Assembly (NCBI RefSeq): GCF_002860125.1
Contig: NZ_PGVA01000071.1
Coordinates: 1 to 44,228 of the forward strand
Direction: 5' to 3'
Source: Bacillus canaveralius
Lineage (GTDB): Bacteria > Bacillota > Bacilli > Bacillales > Cytobacillaceae
Length of the DNA stretch: 44,228 bases
Under the pieces are notes generated by a model. It was not told the origin of the DNA and did no database searches. It worked only from the letters and a program-made list of their open reading frames with translations. Shown piece by piece: positions 36,301-44,079 of the stretch; within the stretch, counting starts at the first letter, position 1; each line of letters begins with the position of its first letter. Made by a program: the position numbers and the translations under genes.

Positions 36301-36466
36301 AGAATCACTCGACCAGGCGGTTGAAGCGTTGATGGATATTCAAAGTAGCGGCAGGCTAGTCGGCATTATCTCGCACGTACCTGAGTTGAAAGAGAGAATT
36401 GATGCACGGTTGGAAGTTATCGCATCGCAATCGGGAAGCAGAACAGAATTCAAGTTTATCAATTGA
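33329..36466 (+). CDS. sbcC: Exonuclease SbcCD, ATPase subunit C
   Basis: A 1045-aa SMC-like ATPase. Walker A GKTGSGKTT is near residues 35-43; two long Glu/Lys-rich coiled-coil arms flank the zinc hook CPVCG at about residue 526; the ABC signature LSGGESF and Walker B MFIDEGFGTLD lie near the C-terminus. It binds SbcD and tethers and unwinds DNA ends. ATG 33329 overlaps the sbcD stop by four bases. A terminator follows at 36473-36498. Confidence 0.96.
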   Translation: MKPLKLMLQAFGPYAGSETIDFTTLGSRTMFVISGKTGSGKTTIFDGISYAIYGEASGEDRDGPGLRSQFAREEVLTEVALEFSLREKTYYIVRSPQQDKRKERGDGHTTIGARSELYVLNETGERQLLAANVRDTNEKIKEIMLIDSNQFRQILMIPQNEFRKLLTSDSKDKEQILQRLFHTEIYKRIEEKLKEEATLLKKNVENQIEDRNRTISAVHVLDNKELITLLTETPLNDSVIIPLIKQEVDAMSTLLEKIEKEGKARQEDRDKLQQQIYEAELIIKQLNTKKELEAKIIVLEEQKSAFEKKEKDISLAHKAALLSQQEELCHRLKLELDESKKLRDGVLLSKKGLEEKLTEYEKAYLFEKGREDERKKAAEEVSRLLSIESDVRSFADLNEQVSSLRSKLDESVSQQQQSEASMTKTEKLLKDMLEEKLDIEKAQIAYLENERKLEKLNAEHEKLTKFEQLLVKEKQAESTYAQRKNMFEHTQSRLMDARALVDNLEENWIHGQAAILAGKLEDGSRCPVCGSEHHPLPADASSESVPNEQDIKAAKQEAAALEQEKAKVESAMFESQSLLNSLIQNRSELQAQINLESGENSGEQVRMLKINMEAEREKLSEIQRQLQGKKTKLAQVTAVIHKAEEQKQAIQVQLQELARAIQDLTIQYTEKRTNLMRIEQTIPESIRTLAAYKSELENAEKRVRNLQQRHEKAQELYNATKEKLAGETARHNELENQATSLERKLGIEREAFKNKLSEQGFENYNVYAEAKKTEAEVVELEHAVRQYREEYRSVSDRHAEFSELLKDVKEPDLESMNENFKQITEQIKELQERYTDLLMKKRNNENIVLKVDEINATMKALEEKYNVIGHLFEISKGQNTYRITFERFVLAAFLDDILAEANVRLGKMTNGRYELLRKTDRSKGNAQSGLELLVFDQYTGQERHVKTLSGGESFKAALSLALGLATVVQQYAGGVSLETMFIDEGFGTLDPESLDQAVEALMDIQSSGRLVGIISHVPELKERIDARLEVIASQSGSRTEFKFIN

Positions 36467-36472
36467 GAAACG

Positions 36473-36503
36473 AAGAGCATCGGACGGACGATGCTCTTTT
36501 TTC
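36473..36503 (+). terminator. Terminator of sbcDC
   Basis: Perfect 10-bp stem (36473-36482 with 36489-36498) followed by TTTTC. Confidence 0.85.
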
Positions 36504-36746
36504 TTCTGTATTCACCAGGAGATCAACTTATCTAAAAGAATCCAGCTATTATTTCTATTTAAATTTCCATATAATCTAATGGAATAAGATTGTCTGAAAA
36601 AATAGTTAATTTTTGGTTACTTATATATATAAAATGTGCCCTCCAAGTACAAAGTTTTAATTTCTGAACAAATCCTTACACTTATTTTCTGACAAAGCAC
36701 GTAAACCTTTTTCACTCTTACCGTATGGTTTTTCAGCAGACCCTAA

Positions 36747-37172
36747 TTAATCAATTTGTTTTCTTTTAATTTTCTCCCAAATCTGAAGTAGATTATTTTT
36801 CTCCGCTGCAATATGATCCGTATACAATTTGAAGCTGAAATTTTCATCTGAGTGTCTAGGTATAATATGAAAATGAATGTGCTTAATATCTTGTTGTGCT
36901 TGATCTCCATTATCCGAGAGAACTGTAAAGTCATCACAAATGCCTGACTTAATTAATATTTGGGAAACTTTTATTAAGGAACTCATTAAAGCATTAGAAA
37001 GACCGGGTTCATCTAAATAATCAAGTCTCTCAATATGTTTATTAGGTATAATTAATGTATGACCAGAAGTGACAGGATTTATATCAAGAAATGCTGTTAC
37101 ATATTCATCTCTATACACTTCGAAACACGAAACTTTTTGTTTTATAATATCACAAAATATACATGTCCCCAT
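36747..37172 (-). CDS. HIT family protein (histidine-triad hydrolase)
   Basis: A 141-aa protein if it starts at ATG 37172; a TTG at 37196 overlapping the permease gene is possible. CIFCDII (4-10) gives the CxxC zinc half-site, INPVTSGHTLIIP follows, and the histidine triad is H98-I-H100-F-H102 (HIHFHIIPRH). HIT proteins hydrolyse or transfer nucleotidyl groups (AMP-lysine, dinucleotides, nucleoside phosphoramidates). Last gene of an operon with a QueC-like enzyme and an ABC-2 exporter, so a role in nucleotide-type small-molecule chemistry is plausible (inference). Confidence 0.88.
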   Translation of the reverse strand: MGTCIFCDIIKQKVSCFEVYRDEYVTAFLDINPVTSGHTLIIPNKHIERLDYLDEPGLSNALMSSLIKVSQILIKSGICDDFTVLSDNGDQAQQDIKHIHFHIIPRHSDENFSFKLYTDHIAAEKNNLLQIWEKIKRKQID

Positions 37173-37182
37173 TTTTTTCACA

Positions 37183-37929
37183 CTATCCTTTACCAAGTGT
37201 TCCTCTCTTTCTAACGTTTGTTTCGCAAATAATAAAAAATAGCACTCCCATACAAAAAGTTAAAATCGAGGTAATCACAAATAATAAGTACTCTGAAATA
37301 AATATAGAATTTCCCACTATACTACGTTTTAAGAGTATAGTAGTTGAATATATGGGCATAATGATAGCATAAAAGCTATCATTTGGTGGCAATGATATAA
37401 CAGCTAGCAATAAATACTGTAAAATTGGTATTATATCTTGTACCCTTTTGTATACTAACGCAACTCCAGCCATTACAAAACCAATCCCATACATACCTAG
37501 TAAGGAAATCAGCAGTACAGCAAGTGAATTCAGGCCCAATTCCACACTAGAGTTAGTAGTTATTAAGATTAAAATGACTAATAATACAGTTCTTGCGGAA
37601 TTTACAATATTATCAGCTATAATTTTTGAAAAAAGAATAATCCAAAATGAGTATGGAGATAACCACCATTGTTCAATGGTACCTCTTGTTGATTCATTTA
37701 ATATTACCCAGCCTGGTTCAGTAATAATCGCAAGTGAAAAGTACCATAAAGCATAACTCACAATAAAAATGGCACGTGAGTTACTATCCGTTTCCACAAT
37801 ATTATTAAATAACGTATATAAAGCAAAAAAAAGTAAAAAAGAATTTAAAATGGTAAATGCCATCCCAATTTTTCTATTAAGTATTAGATGCATCTCCTTT
37901 ATGAAGTTCGCCTTTAAAAGCTCTATCAT
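37183..37929 (-). CDS. ABC-2 type transporter permease
   Basis: A 248-aa membrane protein with six predicted spans and the ABC-2 layout; ESTRGTIEQWWLSP (about 78-91) is the conserved coupling region. ATG 37929 overlaps the ATPase stop (ATGA), so the two are translationally coupled as an exporter. Strongly AT-rich codons. Substrate unknown; the QueC-like gene upstream and the HIT gene downstream suggest a nucleoside-like compound or a peptide modified with one. Confidence 0.85.
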   Translation of the reverse strand: MIELLKANFIKEMHLILNRKIGMAFTILNSFLLFFALYTLFNNIVETDSNSRAIFIVSYALWYFSLAIITEPGWVILNESTRGTIEQWWLSPYSFWIILFSKIIADNIVNSARTVLLVILILITTNSSVELGLNSLAVLLISLLGMYGIGFVMAGVALVYKRVQDIIPILQYLLLAVISLPPNDSFYAIIMPIYSTTILLKRSIVGNSIFISEYLLFVITSILTFCMGVLFFIICETNVRKRGTLGKG

Positions 37930-38843
37930 GCCGTGTCCTCATTCAACCAAAAATTTTTATAAGCTTCTTCTAATTTAGGAGTTGTCTTATTTATACTTTC
38001 AACATTTGCAATAGTCAACATTTTAAGGTAATCGTTAAGTTCAAACCCATTTTGATATTGTAATAAAATTTCATTTCTATCTTCAAAGACTTCATAAGCT
38101 ATACCTTTATGTAAAAGGTTTTGGAGATCATTTTCTGGAATTTTTGTTTTATATGTAATTTTACAGTTAATCTGTGCATATTTGTTGATAAAATATTCAG
38201 GTTTGTCATTAAAGAGAATTTTACCGTTATGAATTACTATTAGCCGATCTGAAAGTTTTTGTAGTAAATCGAGTTGGTGAGAGGTTATAAGAACAATTTT
38301 CTCATTAGCCTTTGTTTGAGTAATAAGCTTTTCAAACTCATCAATTGAAAAGATATCTAACCCAAGAGTTGGTTCATCTAATAATATTATCTTGCTTGGA
38401 AGGATAAAATTTAAAATGATAGACACTTTTTGCTGCATGCCACGTGAAAGTTTGAAGATTGGTTTTGAAGCATGGTCATACAAATTAAATATCTTTAGGT
38501 AATAATCAATACTAGACTGTACATGACTCGAATATTTAAATCCCTTTAATCTATACAGATACTGGATATTTTGGTATAGCGTGAGTTCTGCATAAAAATT
38601 TCTATTACCTTCAAGCATTAAAGACATTTGTTTTAAATGTTTTTTGTTCCATTTTTCACCATATACTGTTATCAATCCTTTATCAGGAATTATTAATCCT
38701 GTTAAAATTTTCATTAGTGTTGTTTTTCCTGCGCCATTATGCCCTACTAAACTTACAATCTCTCCTTCATTGATATTAAAGGAGACATTATCAATAACAT
38801 TTGATTCTCCATAAACTTTACTAACATTTAAAACACTCAACAT
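37926..38843 (-). CDS. ABC transporter ATP-binding protein
   Basis: A 305-aa single ATPase domain with a C-terminal extension. Walker A GHNGAGKTT (34-42), signature LSRGMQQK (diverged from LSGGQ, common in ABC-2 exporters), Walker B IILLDEPTLGLD and switch His (ITSHQLD). ATG 38843 after AAGGAGTG. Works with the permease encoded next. The extra 85 C-terminal residues resemble the regulatory tails of drug/antibiotic exporters such as those for bacteriocin immunity. Confidence 0.92.
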   Translation of the reverse strand: MLSVLNVSKVYGESNVIDNVSFNINEGEIVSLVGHNGAGKTTLMKILTGLIIPDKGLITVYGEKWNKKHLKQMSLMLEGNRNFYAELTLYQNIQYLYRLKGFKYSSHVQSSIDYYLKIFNLYDHASKPIFKLSRGMQQKVSIILNFILPSKIILLDEPTLGLDIFSIDEFEKLITQTKANEKIVLITSHQLDLLQKLSDRLIVIHNGKILFNDKPEYFINKYAQINCKITYKTKIPENDLQNLLHKGIAYEVFEDRNEILLQYQNGFELNDYLKMLTIANVESINKTTPKLEEAYKNFWLNEDTA

Positions 38844-38871
38844 TTAAACACACTCCTTAAAGCGATAATTA

Positions 38872-38913
38872 GTAAGAGCCTATATTTCTAATACAAGAAA
38901 AATAGGCTCTTAC
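38872..38913 (-). promoter_or_regulatory. Intra-operon hairpin between QueC-like and ABC genes
   Basis: Perfect 12-bp stem (38872-38883 with 38902-38913) around an 18-base AT-rich loop. No T-run follows on the - strand, so it is more likely a processing or attenuation element than a terminator. Confidence 0.6.
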
Positions 38914-38919
38914 CTGCGA

Positions 38920-39600
38920 TCAGGCCTTTATTTCAGCCTCAGATATTTTATTGATTTTATTTTCATAAAGAGTATTGTCGGTAATTCCATTATCTTTAAA
39001 AGCATGTTGTCTATCCTTACACGGTTCACACCAACCGCAATGAATGGTGCTGTTTGATGCACAACTCCATGTTTCTTCAATTGGAACACCAAGTTCAAAT
39101 CCAATTTTTAAAACTTCAGCTTTTGTTTTATCGAGGAATGGCGTATGAATTTTAAACTCATTACCTAATTCGATTGAAATAGCCTTAGAAAGTAAATTAA
39201 AGAATTCATAATTATTTTCTCTAAATACAGCATCATCTTTGTGAACTGCATAGAACAAGTGGTTTGCACCAATTTGAGCCGCATATGAAGCTGCCAATGA
39301 TATTGCAATTCCCGCTCCAAATGGTTTTATTTGAATTTCTCGAGATATAGCTTTACGAAGGATATGAATGGGACCACCATCACTCATGTAAAAATCACGT
39401 AAAACATTCTCGAAGCTAATAAATTTATGTGTTTTACTAACATGATTGGCAATGTACTTAGCTGTTCTTTTTTCTGCCTCCCCTTCTTTTTCTCCGAAGT
39501 TAAAGGTTAGGGTATGCAGTTCGAATCCTTGCTGTTTAATCCAGTATGCCAGAGATGATGAGTCTGGTCCTCCAGAAAGTAATAGTAATGCTTTTTCCAT
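38920..39600 (-). CDS. QueC-like PP-loop enzyme (7-cyano-7-deazaguanine synthase homologue)
   Basis: A 226-aa protein. PP-loop SGGPDS (9-14) for ATP, and a four-Cys zinc site C180, C188, C191, C194 in the QueC spacing (CASNSTIHCGWCEPCKDR). The PGRN block found in housekeeping QueC is replaced by KPFGAGIAIS (92-101), so substrate contacts differ. QueC converts 7-carboxy-7-deazaguanine to preQ0 with ATP and ammonia. No queD, queE, folE or queF is nearby; instead an ABC exporter and a HIT protein follow. Could be a specialised paralogue for a natural product or a nucleic-acid/peptide modification. ATG 39600 after AAGGAGGAATTTAA. Confidence 0.82.
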   Translation of the reverse strand: MEKALLLLSGGPDSSSLAYWIKQQGFELHTLTFNFGEKEGEAEKRTAKYIANHVSKTHKFISFENVLRDFYMSDGGPIHILRKAISREIQIKPFGAGIAISLAASYAAQIGANHLFYAVHKDDAVFRENNYEFFNLLSKAISIELGNEFKIHTPFLDKTKAEVLKIGFELGVPIEETWSCASNSTIHCGWCEPCKDRQHAFKDNGITDNTLYENKINKISEAEIKA

Positions 39601-39630
39601 TTAAATTCCTCCTTCTCATGAATTATATTC

Positions 39631-39659
39631 ATTATAGTCACAATTATTAGAAAATTCAA
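39631..39659 (-). promoter_or_regulatory. Sigma-A promoter of the QueC-like/ABC/HIT operon
   Basis: On the - strand: TTGAAT (39659-39654), 17-base spacer, TATAAT (39636-39631), 30 bases before the ATG at 39600. Near-consensus; predicts a short leader. Confidence 0.8.
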
Positions 39660-40247
39660 GTTTTACTAATAAATTTTTCAAAAAAAGTAAAAAATTCATT
39701 TTAAAGCATTTTATTTGTTCATAAACTTCATATAGAATAAATTGTTTGATATGTAAGAATTATTGATTTACGGACTTTGATATTTCAGAAATAGAGAGCT
39801 TTTTCTAACCAATTATTAATCTTTCCATATATCGGACTCATAAGGACATTTTTCTCGTATTCCCTATAAGTTTTGACCTTCATGAGCAATAAAAGCACCC
39901 GCTCTCTTTAGCCCATCTGAAGATAGCTGGTAAATGTTAAATTCAAGTTATATAGATAAATAGTTAAGGAAAGAAGAATAGAATATTTCGATGATATTTT
40001 TCCTAGTATTTCCATATATATGTTTTGACTGATCATAGTTGAGATTGAAATGGGGATTATTAAGAAACAATTTCCGAATGCTTCTGGGAGGTGCTGAAAT
40101 AAAACAAAGTTAACGGCAAAACATAGAGAGACACACTAACCTAAATATGGATAGCGGCAATTTTAAGAATTGGATTTGTTGAAATTGAAGGCGTTGAGAA
40201 CAGATATAACGAAGGAAGATGGAGCAGTATCGATGTGAAATAAAGTC
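39660..40247. other. AT-rich stretch without a gene
   Basis: About 590 bases with no frame that has both a start and a ribosome site. A short + frame ending near 40240 (RIGFVEIEGVENRYNEGRW) may be a coding remnant, but no family is recognised. It may be a degraded junction between the AT-rich QueC-like cassette and the SDR remnant. Confidence 0.4.
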
Positions 40248-40672
40248 ATGAGTAGAGTATTAACAGGAAGTTTTCTTATGGCATTGGCAGTGTCCCCTCA
40301 TTTAAAACGGCCAGGTGGACGAATTATCAATATTAGTTCAATTGCAGCGTTTACGGGTGCAGCCGGGCCGGTTCAACTGCATATGCTGCTGCAAAGGCCG
40401 GTCTTCACGGACTGACTACCGGTCTTGCGAGAGAATTGAGTCCTCAGGGAATCACAGTAAACGCTATTGCACCCGGATTCATCGCGGATACTGGATTTAC
40501 AGGACACTGGCCATCTGAACGCATTGAGCAAATTGTTTCACAAGTTCCGGTTGGCAGAGCTGGACATGCAAATGATATCGCTGCCGGGATAAAGTATTTA
40601 GCATCTGAAGAAGCTTCGTTTGTAACAGGGGAAATCATTAATATTAATGGCGGCTGGTTGTTTGGCAGGTAG
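40248..40672 (+). pseudogene. SDR oxidoreductase remnant, 5'-truncated and frameshifted
   Basis: Only the C-terminal half of a classical SDR remains. The first part reads LTGSFLMALAVSPHLKR then GRIINISSIAAFTGAAGP, after which the frame is lost near 40371. One missing base there (GGGCCGGTTC for GGGCCGGGTTC) restores GSTAYAAAKAGLHGLTTGL, the Tyr/Lys motif. The frame from 40436 then continues to VTGEIININGGWLFGR. The N-terminal cofactor-binding half (about 110 residues) is absent. Clearly non-functional. Confidence 0.85.
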
Positions 40673-40680
40673 CATAGAAA

Positions 40681-40717
40681 AAGGCTTTTGTATACGAATT
40701 GAGCATACAAAAGCCTT
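40681..40717. terminator. Bidirectional terminator
   Basis: Perfect 13-bp stem (40681-40693 with 40705-40717). Preceding As give a T-run on the - strand, placing it 46 bases beyond the M48 stop; it also closes the SDR remnant. Confidence 0.75.
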
Positions 40718-40762
40718 GCCTTTTATACGGTGAATCACATCGTACTCACCAGAAATCAATTA

Positions 40763-42046
40763 TCATGGTTGTACCGACTTTAAAAGCTCCACAAATTCTC
40801 CATAACCATAATCTTTTGCATAATCAAGTGCCGACATACCCTCACTGTCTACTAACGTCGGATCAGCGCCTGCTTCAAGCAAAATTTTAACGGCTTCCAG
40901 GTTTTCCATCGACACGGCAGACATTAAAGGTGTCCAGCCATATTCATCTTGAAGGTTTGGATCAGCACCATGTTCGAGCAGTGTTGGAATAAAGTCTGTT
41001 TCATCATAGCTAATTGCCAGTGTCAATGCAGTTTCCCCATACTCATTCATTTCATTTGGATCGGCGCCGTCAATTAATAGTTGTTCTGCCTCAGCAAGAT
41101 CTTCATTAAAAATAGCTTGCTGTAAAGGTGGATCCTCCGCACTTAACATCCAATCAAGGGAAGGGACATTCTCGAGAATTTTAAACCCAGCGAAAAATAG
41201 TCCGGCAGACAAAGCAGGGAGCAGTACAAAAATAGTAAGCATAATTGCCACTAGCTGCTTTGTTTTTTTGACAAGAGGTATACTAGGTTCACCATGCAAG
41301 AATTTTTCTATTTCGTTTATTCTCTTTGGAATTGGCGGGTGCGTGGACAATAGCTCTGTCATTGTCGCAAAAAACCCTTTTTTCTCATTGTATTGCTGCT
41401 GATATTCTTCTATATTTACATCTTTGTAGAGTCGTCTCCCAGCTGCTAAAACCAATAAGCCGTTAACCGCACCGTCGGGTTCATCCGTATAGTAAGCAGC
41501 CATCCGATCGCAAGTGAATTCAGCCATTCTCGAAAAGCCGACCCCGACAAATGGTACCCACATAGCCGGAAACACAAGCAAAGTCTTGACGATGTGATTT
41601 CTTTTAATATGGGCGAGTTCATGGGCGATAACATAGTCAATTTCTGAACCGTTTGATTCAAGTGAAATGTCCACGAAATCTGAGTATAAGACGACCATAT
41701 TCTTGCCGAACAGCGCAAAAACTTTGGTGGCGAAGGCGTTTAACGTCCCGCCGGATTCAACTATATATACTTCGGGTATTTGCTTCAGTTCCATGCGCTG
41801 GCTAAGCGTTTCAACTTTTTTATATAACTCGGGAAATTGTTTTTCCCTCAGTCGAATCCCATTCAGTTGAATATGGGAGATTGAGATCGCATGCGAGAAA
41901 AAAGACAGCAACGCAAAGAAAATAAAAATAATAATACCGATGATCGAAAATAATAGATAAAGAGTAACTAAAACAGCTGTGATGATACAAATAGCGAAAA
42001 GCAGCGTTTCTTTCTCGTGAACCAATTCTGGCCTCTGATTTTCCAT
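40763..42046 (-). CDS. M48 membrane zinc metallopeptidase fused to ankyrin repeats
   Basis: A 427-aa protein. Two N-terminal spans (about 14-52), then an M48/HtpX-Ste24-type peptidase domain with H142-E-L-A-H146 and the third ligand E176 in FSRMAEFTCDRMAAYY, and a further hydrophobic segment (267-290). Residues 307-425 are ankyrin repeats (EQLLIDGADPNEMNEYGETA, TLLEHGADPNLQDEYGWTPL, KILLEAGADP). The protease domain probably faces the cytoplasm; the ankyrin part likely binds a partner or substrate. M48 enzymes take part in membrane-protein quality control. ATG 42046 after AAGGAGA. Monocistronic. Confidence 0.9.
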   Translation of the reverse strand: MENQRPELVHEKETLLFAICIITAVLVTLYLLFSIIGIIIFIFFALLSFFSHAISISHIQLNGIRLREKQFPELYKKVETLSQRMELKQIPEVYIVESGGTLNAFATKVFALFGKNMVVLYSDFVDISLESNGSEIDYVIAHELAHIKRNHIVKTLLVFPAMWVPFVGVGFSRMAEFTCDRMAAYYTDEPDGAVNGLLVLAAGRRLYKDVNIEEYQQQYNEKKGFFATMTELLSTHPPIPKRINEIEKFLHGEPSIPLVKKTKQLVAIMLTIFVLLPALSAGLFFAGFKILENVPSLDWMLSAEDPPLQQAIFNEDLAEAEQLLIDGADPNEMNEYGETALTLAISYDETDFIPTLLEHGADPNLQDEYGWTPLMSAVSMENLEAVKILLEAGADPTLVDSEGMSALDYAKDYGYGEFVELLKSVQP

Positions 42047-42353
42047 GACTTCATTCTCCTTATGAAATAAAATTCCCCTGGTGTATCTTTTCTTCTTTAA
42101 TACGGCGTTTCTTCCCGTTGGCGATCTGATCGTATTTGAAATTCTAATGGTTAGTTTACGTTATTTATAAAACACCTCCAATGACATAAATGTAATCGAT
42201 TATTCATATTTTTGAAATGTTTTTTTAAAAGTAAACTAATGGAAGAGGAAAGCGACTGTAAAAATGTTTCTATTCAACAAGGGAAAATATGATATTTTAA
42301 TGTTATGGGTTTTGTCTAACGGATTAGAATAACGTGAAAAGGGAGTTTGCTAA
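42047..42353. other. Divergent intergenic region
   Basis: About 307 bases between the M48 gene (-) and the DUF71 gene (+), holding both promoters. A 9-base inverted pair (TTAGTTTAC near 42151 and GTAAACTAA near 42231) is separated by about 70 bases; its role, if any, is unclear. No gene seen. Confidence 0.4.
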
Positions 42354-43028
42354 GTGGAAAAACGAATTGTTTTATCGTGGAGTGGCGGAAAGGATGGATG
42401 CATGGCGCTTGATAAGCTTACTAGCGAAGGTCATAAGGTTGCCTGTCTCGTTACAACGGTGCCTCTGGAACTGGGAAGAACGTTCGGACATGGAGAGAGG
42501 CTTGAGCTGATTCGGATGCAGGCGGAAGCGCTATCGATTCCGCTCCATTTTATTGAGTGTACGTTTGAAGAATATACAACTAAATTTATAACCAACTTAG
42601 TAGAATTAAAGGAACAGTACGCATTGACTGATATAGCGTATGGAGACCTGTATTTGGATGAACATCGCCAGTGGGGAGAGACCAGTGCTGCAAAAGCCGG
42701 ACTTAATCCGCTGTATCCGCTTTGGATGAAGAAGGAACAGTCATTGCAAGCACTTGAAAAGTTTGTCAACTCCGGTTACCGTGCTGTGGCGATTAGGGTC
42801 CGGGACGAACTTCTTTCCGACGAGTGGCTGGGAAGAGAACTGGACAACGCGTTTGTCAATGATATTGCGAGGGAAAATGTCTGCCCAATGGGAGAGGCAG
42901 GGGAATACCATACTTTTGTCTACGATGGCCCTTTGTTTAAGAAAAGAATCGAACTTGAAGCGGGTGAAATCGTTCAGTTGGAAACCACGAAGCGCCTTGA
43001 ATTTAAAGATTTTCGGTTTGAAGATTAA
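42354..43028 (+). CDS. Dph6/DUF71-type ATP pyrophosphatase (diphthine--ammonia ligase-like)
   Basis: A 224-aa protein; GTG 42354 follows AAAAGGGAG. PP-loop SGGKDG (10-15) and the C-terminal family signature GEAGEYHTFVYDGPLF. In eukaryotes and archaea the family amidates diphthine on EF2; bacteria lack diphthamide, so the bacterial enzyme must use another carboxylate substrate that is not known. Monocistronic here. It should not be named a diphthine ligase without evidence. Confidence 0.88.
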   Translation: MEKRIVLSWSGGKDGCMALDKLTSEGHKVACLVTTVPLELGRTFGHGERLELIRMQAEALSIPLHFIECTFEEYTTKFITNLVELKEQYALTDIAYGDLYLDEHRQWGETSAAKAGLNPLYPLWMKKEQSLQALEKFVNSGYRAVAIRVRDELLSDEWLGRELDNAFVNDIARENVCPMGEAGEYHTFVYDGPLFKKRIELEAGEIVQLETTKRLEFKDFRFED

Positions 43029-43095
43029 ATTTTGTATTCATTTTATTAAACTATGAAAAGCGTCTCAAAGAAATCACGAGCACCGAATGAAAATA

Positions 43096-43121
43096 AGAGG
43101 GGGCAAACGAGAGCCCCCTCT
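43096..43121. terminator. Terminator between DUF71 and Gfo/Idh genes
   Basis: Perfect 9-bp GC-rich stem (43096-43104 with 43113-43121), 8-base loop; TTATTTT follows on the - strand. It sits 5 bases beyond the stop of the oxidoreductase. Confidence 0.8.
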
Positions 43122-43125
43122 AAAG

Positions 43126-44079
43126 TCAGCTTTTTAATAGTTTTTCTAAAACTGCCTGTACCGCAAATCCTTGTTCGAAGGTAACCAATTCAGAGTCGTG
43201 GCCATTATGTGCTTTGACAAGTTCATCGATTAAGTGAACAAGCGAATTTCTGGTTTCCAACGGGATTTCTTCTGGCTTTTCTCCGCTGCCGCCAACTTTT
43301 AAGATTCTCCAATCATGCAAAGAAATTGTTTCCTGAGTTCCATAAATCGTGAATGATATTTTTTCTTCCAATGCAATATCGCTGACACCATCTAAAAGGA
43401 CAGGGGTACCATCCTCAAGCTTCAGAAATGCCATCATGCTCTCTTCGGAACGGCGATCATCAGCAGGGAAAAGGATCTTTGCGTGCTCTACGGTCAATTT
43501 ACCAAACAATTGCAAGATGATTTGGAGATAGTGAGGAAACACTTCTCTCGTAAAACCTCCTTGTTCCTTCGAGCCGATCCAATCATTTTGCTGCCATGGG
43601 CGTGGCCATTCATGAAAATAACCTTTCACTTCAATTCTCTTAATCTCACCAACAGTTTGCTTCTGGACTTTTTCCTGGATTACTTGAAACGCAGAACTGT
43701 AAGGAGTCGGAAAATTCATGGCGTGGATAATCCCGGCTTCCTGTGCTTTTTCATACATTTCTTTCGCTTCTTCATACGAATTGGCAAGCGGTTTTTCGCA
43801 GAGAATATGCTTTCCGCTTTCGATAGCACTGATGACAATCTGGTAATGGTACTTAGGTGGTACTGCAATGTAGACCCAATCAATTTGTTTATTTTTTAAT
43901 ATTTCGTCATAATTGGTTGTCCAGGGTATGTTGCTATATTGTTCAGAAGTTTCCTTGGCCAGAGCTGGATTTGTATCGCAAAGCATTTCTACTGTAACAT
44001 TGGCATGGATTGCAAACTGCTCCAATAATCTTTTTCCAACTGCTCCAAGCCCAATAATCCCTATCTTTAAGTTGTCCAT
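43126..44079 (-). CDS. Gfo/Idh/MocA family oxidoreductase
   Basis: A 317-aa protein; ATG 44079 follows GAGGTGG and gives the standard start MDNLKIGIIGLGAVG. The upstream 42-codon extension has no ribosome site. The NAD(P)-binding loop is GLGAVG (10-15), CDTNPA marks the second strand, and CEKPLA with the catalytic-type Lys is near residues 95-100. The C-terminal domain is shorter than in inositol dehydrogenase. The family oxidises or reduces sugars and related polyols; substrate unknown. The window ends 149 bases upstream of this gene with nothing else recognisable. Confidence 0.88.
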   Translation of the reverse strand: MDNLKIGIIGLGAVGKRLLEQFAIHANVTVEMLCDTNPALAKETSEQYSNIPWTTNYDEILKNKQIDWVYIAVPPKYHYQIVISAIESGKHILCEKPLANSYEEAKEMYEKAQEAGIIHAMNFPTPYSSAFQVIQEKVQKQTVGEIKRIEVKGYFHEWPRPWQQNDWIGSKEQGGFTREVFPHYLQIILQLFGKLTVEHAKILFPADDRRSEESMMAFLKLEDGTPVLLDGVSDIALEEKISFTIYGTQETISLHDWRILKVGGSGEKPEEIPLETRNSLVHLIDELVKAHNGHDSELVTFEQGFAVQAVLEKLLKS

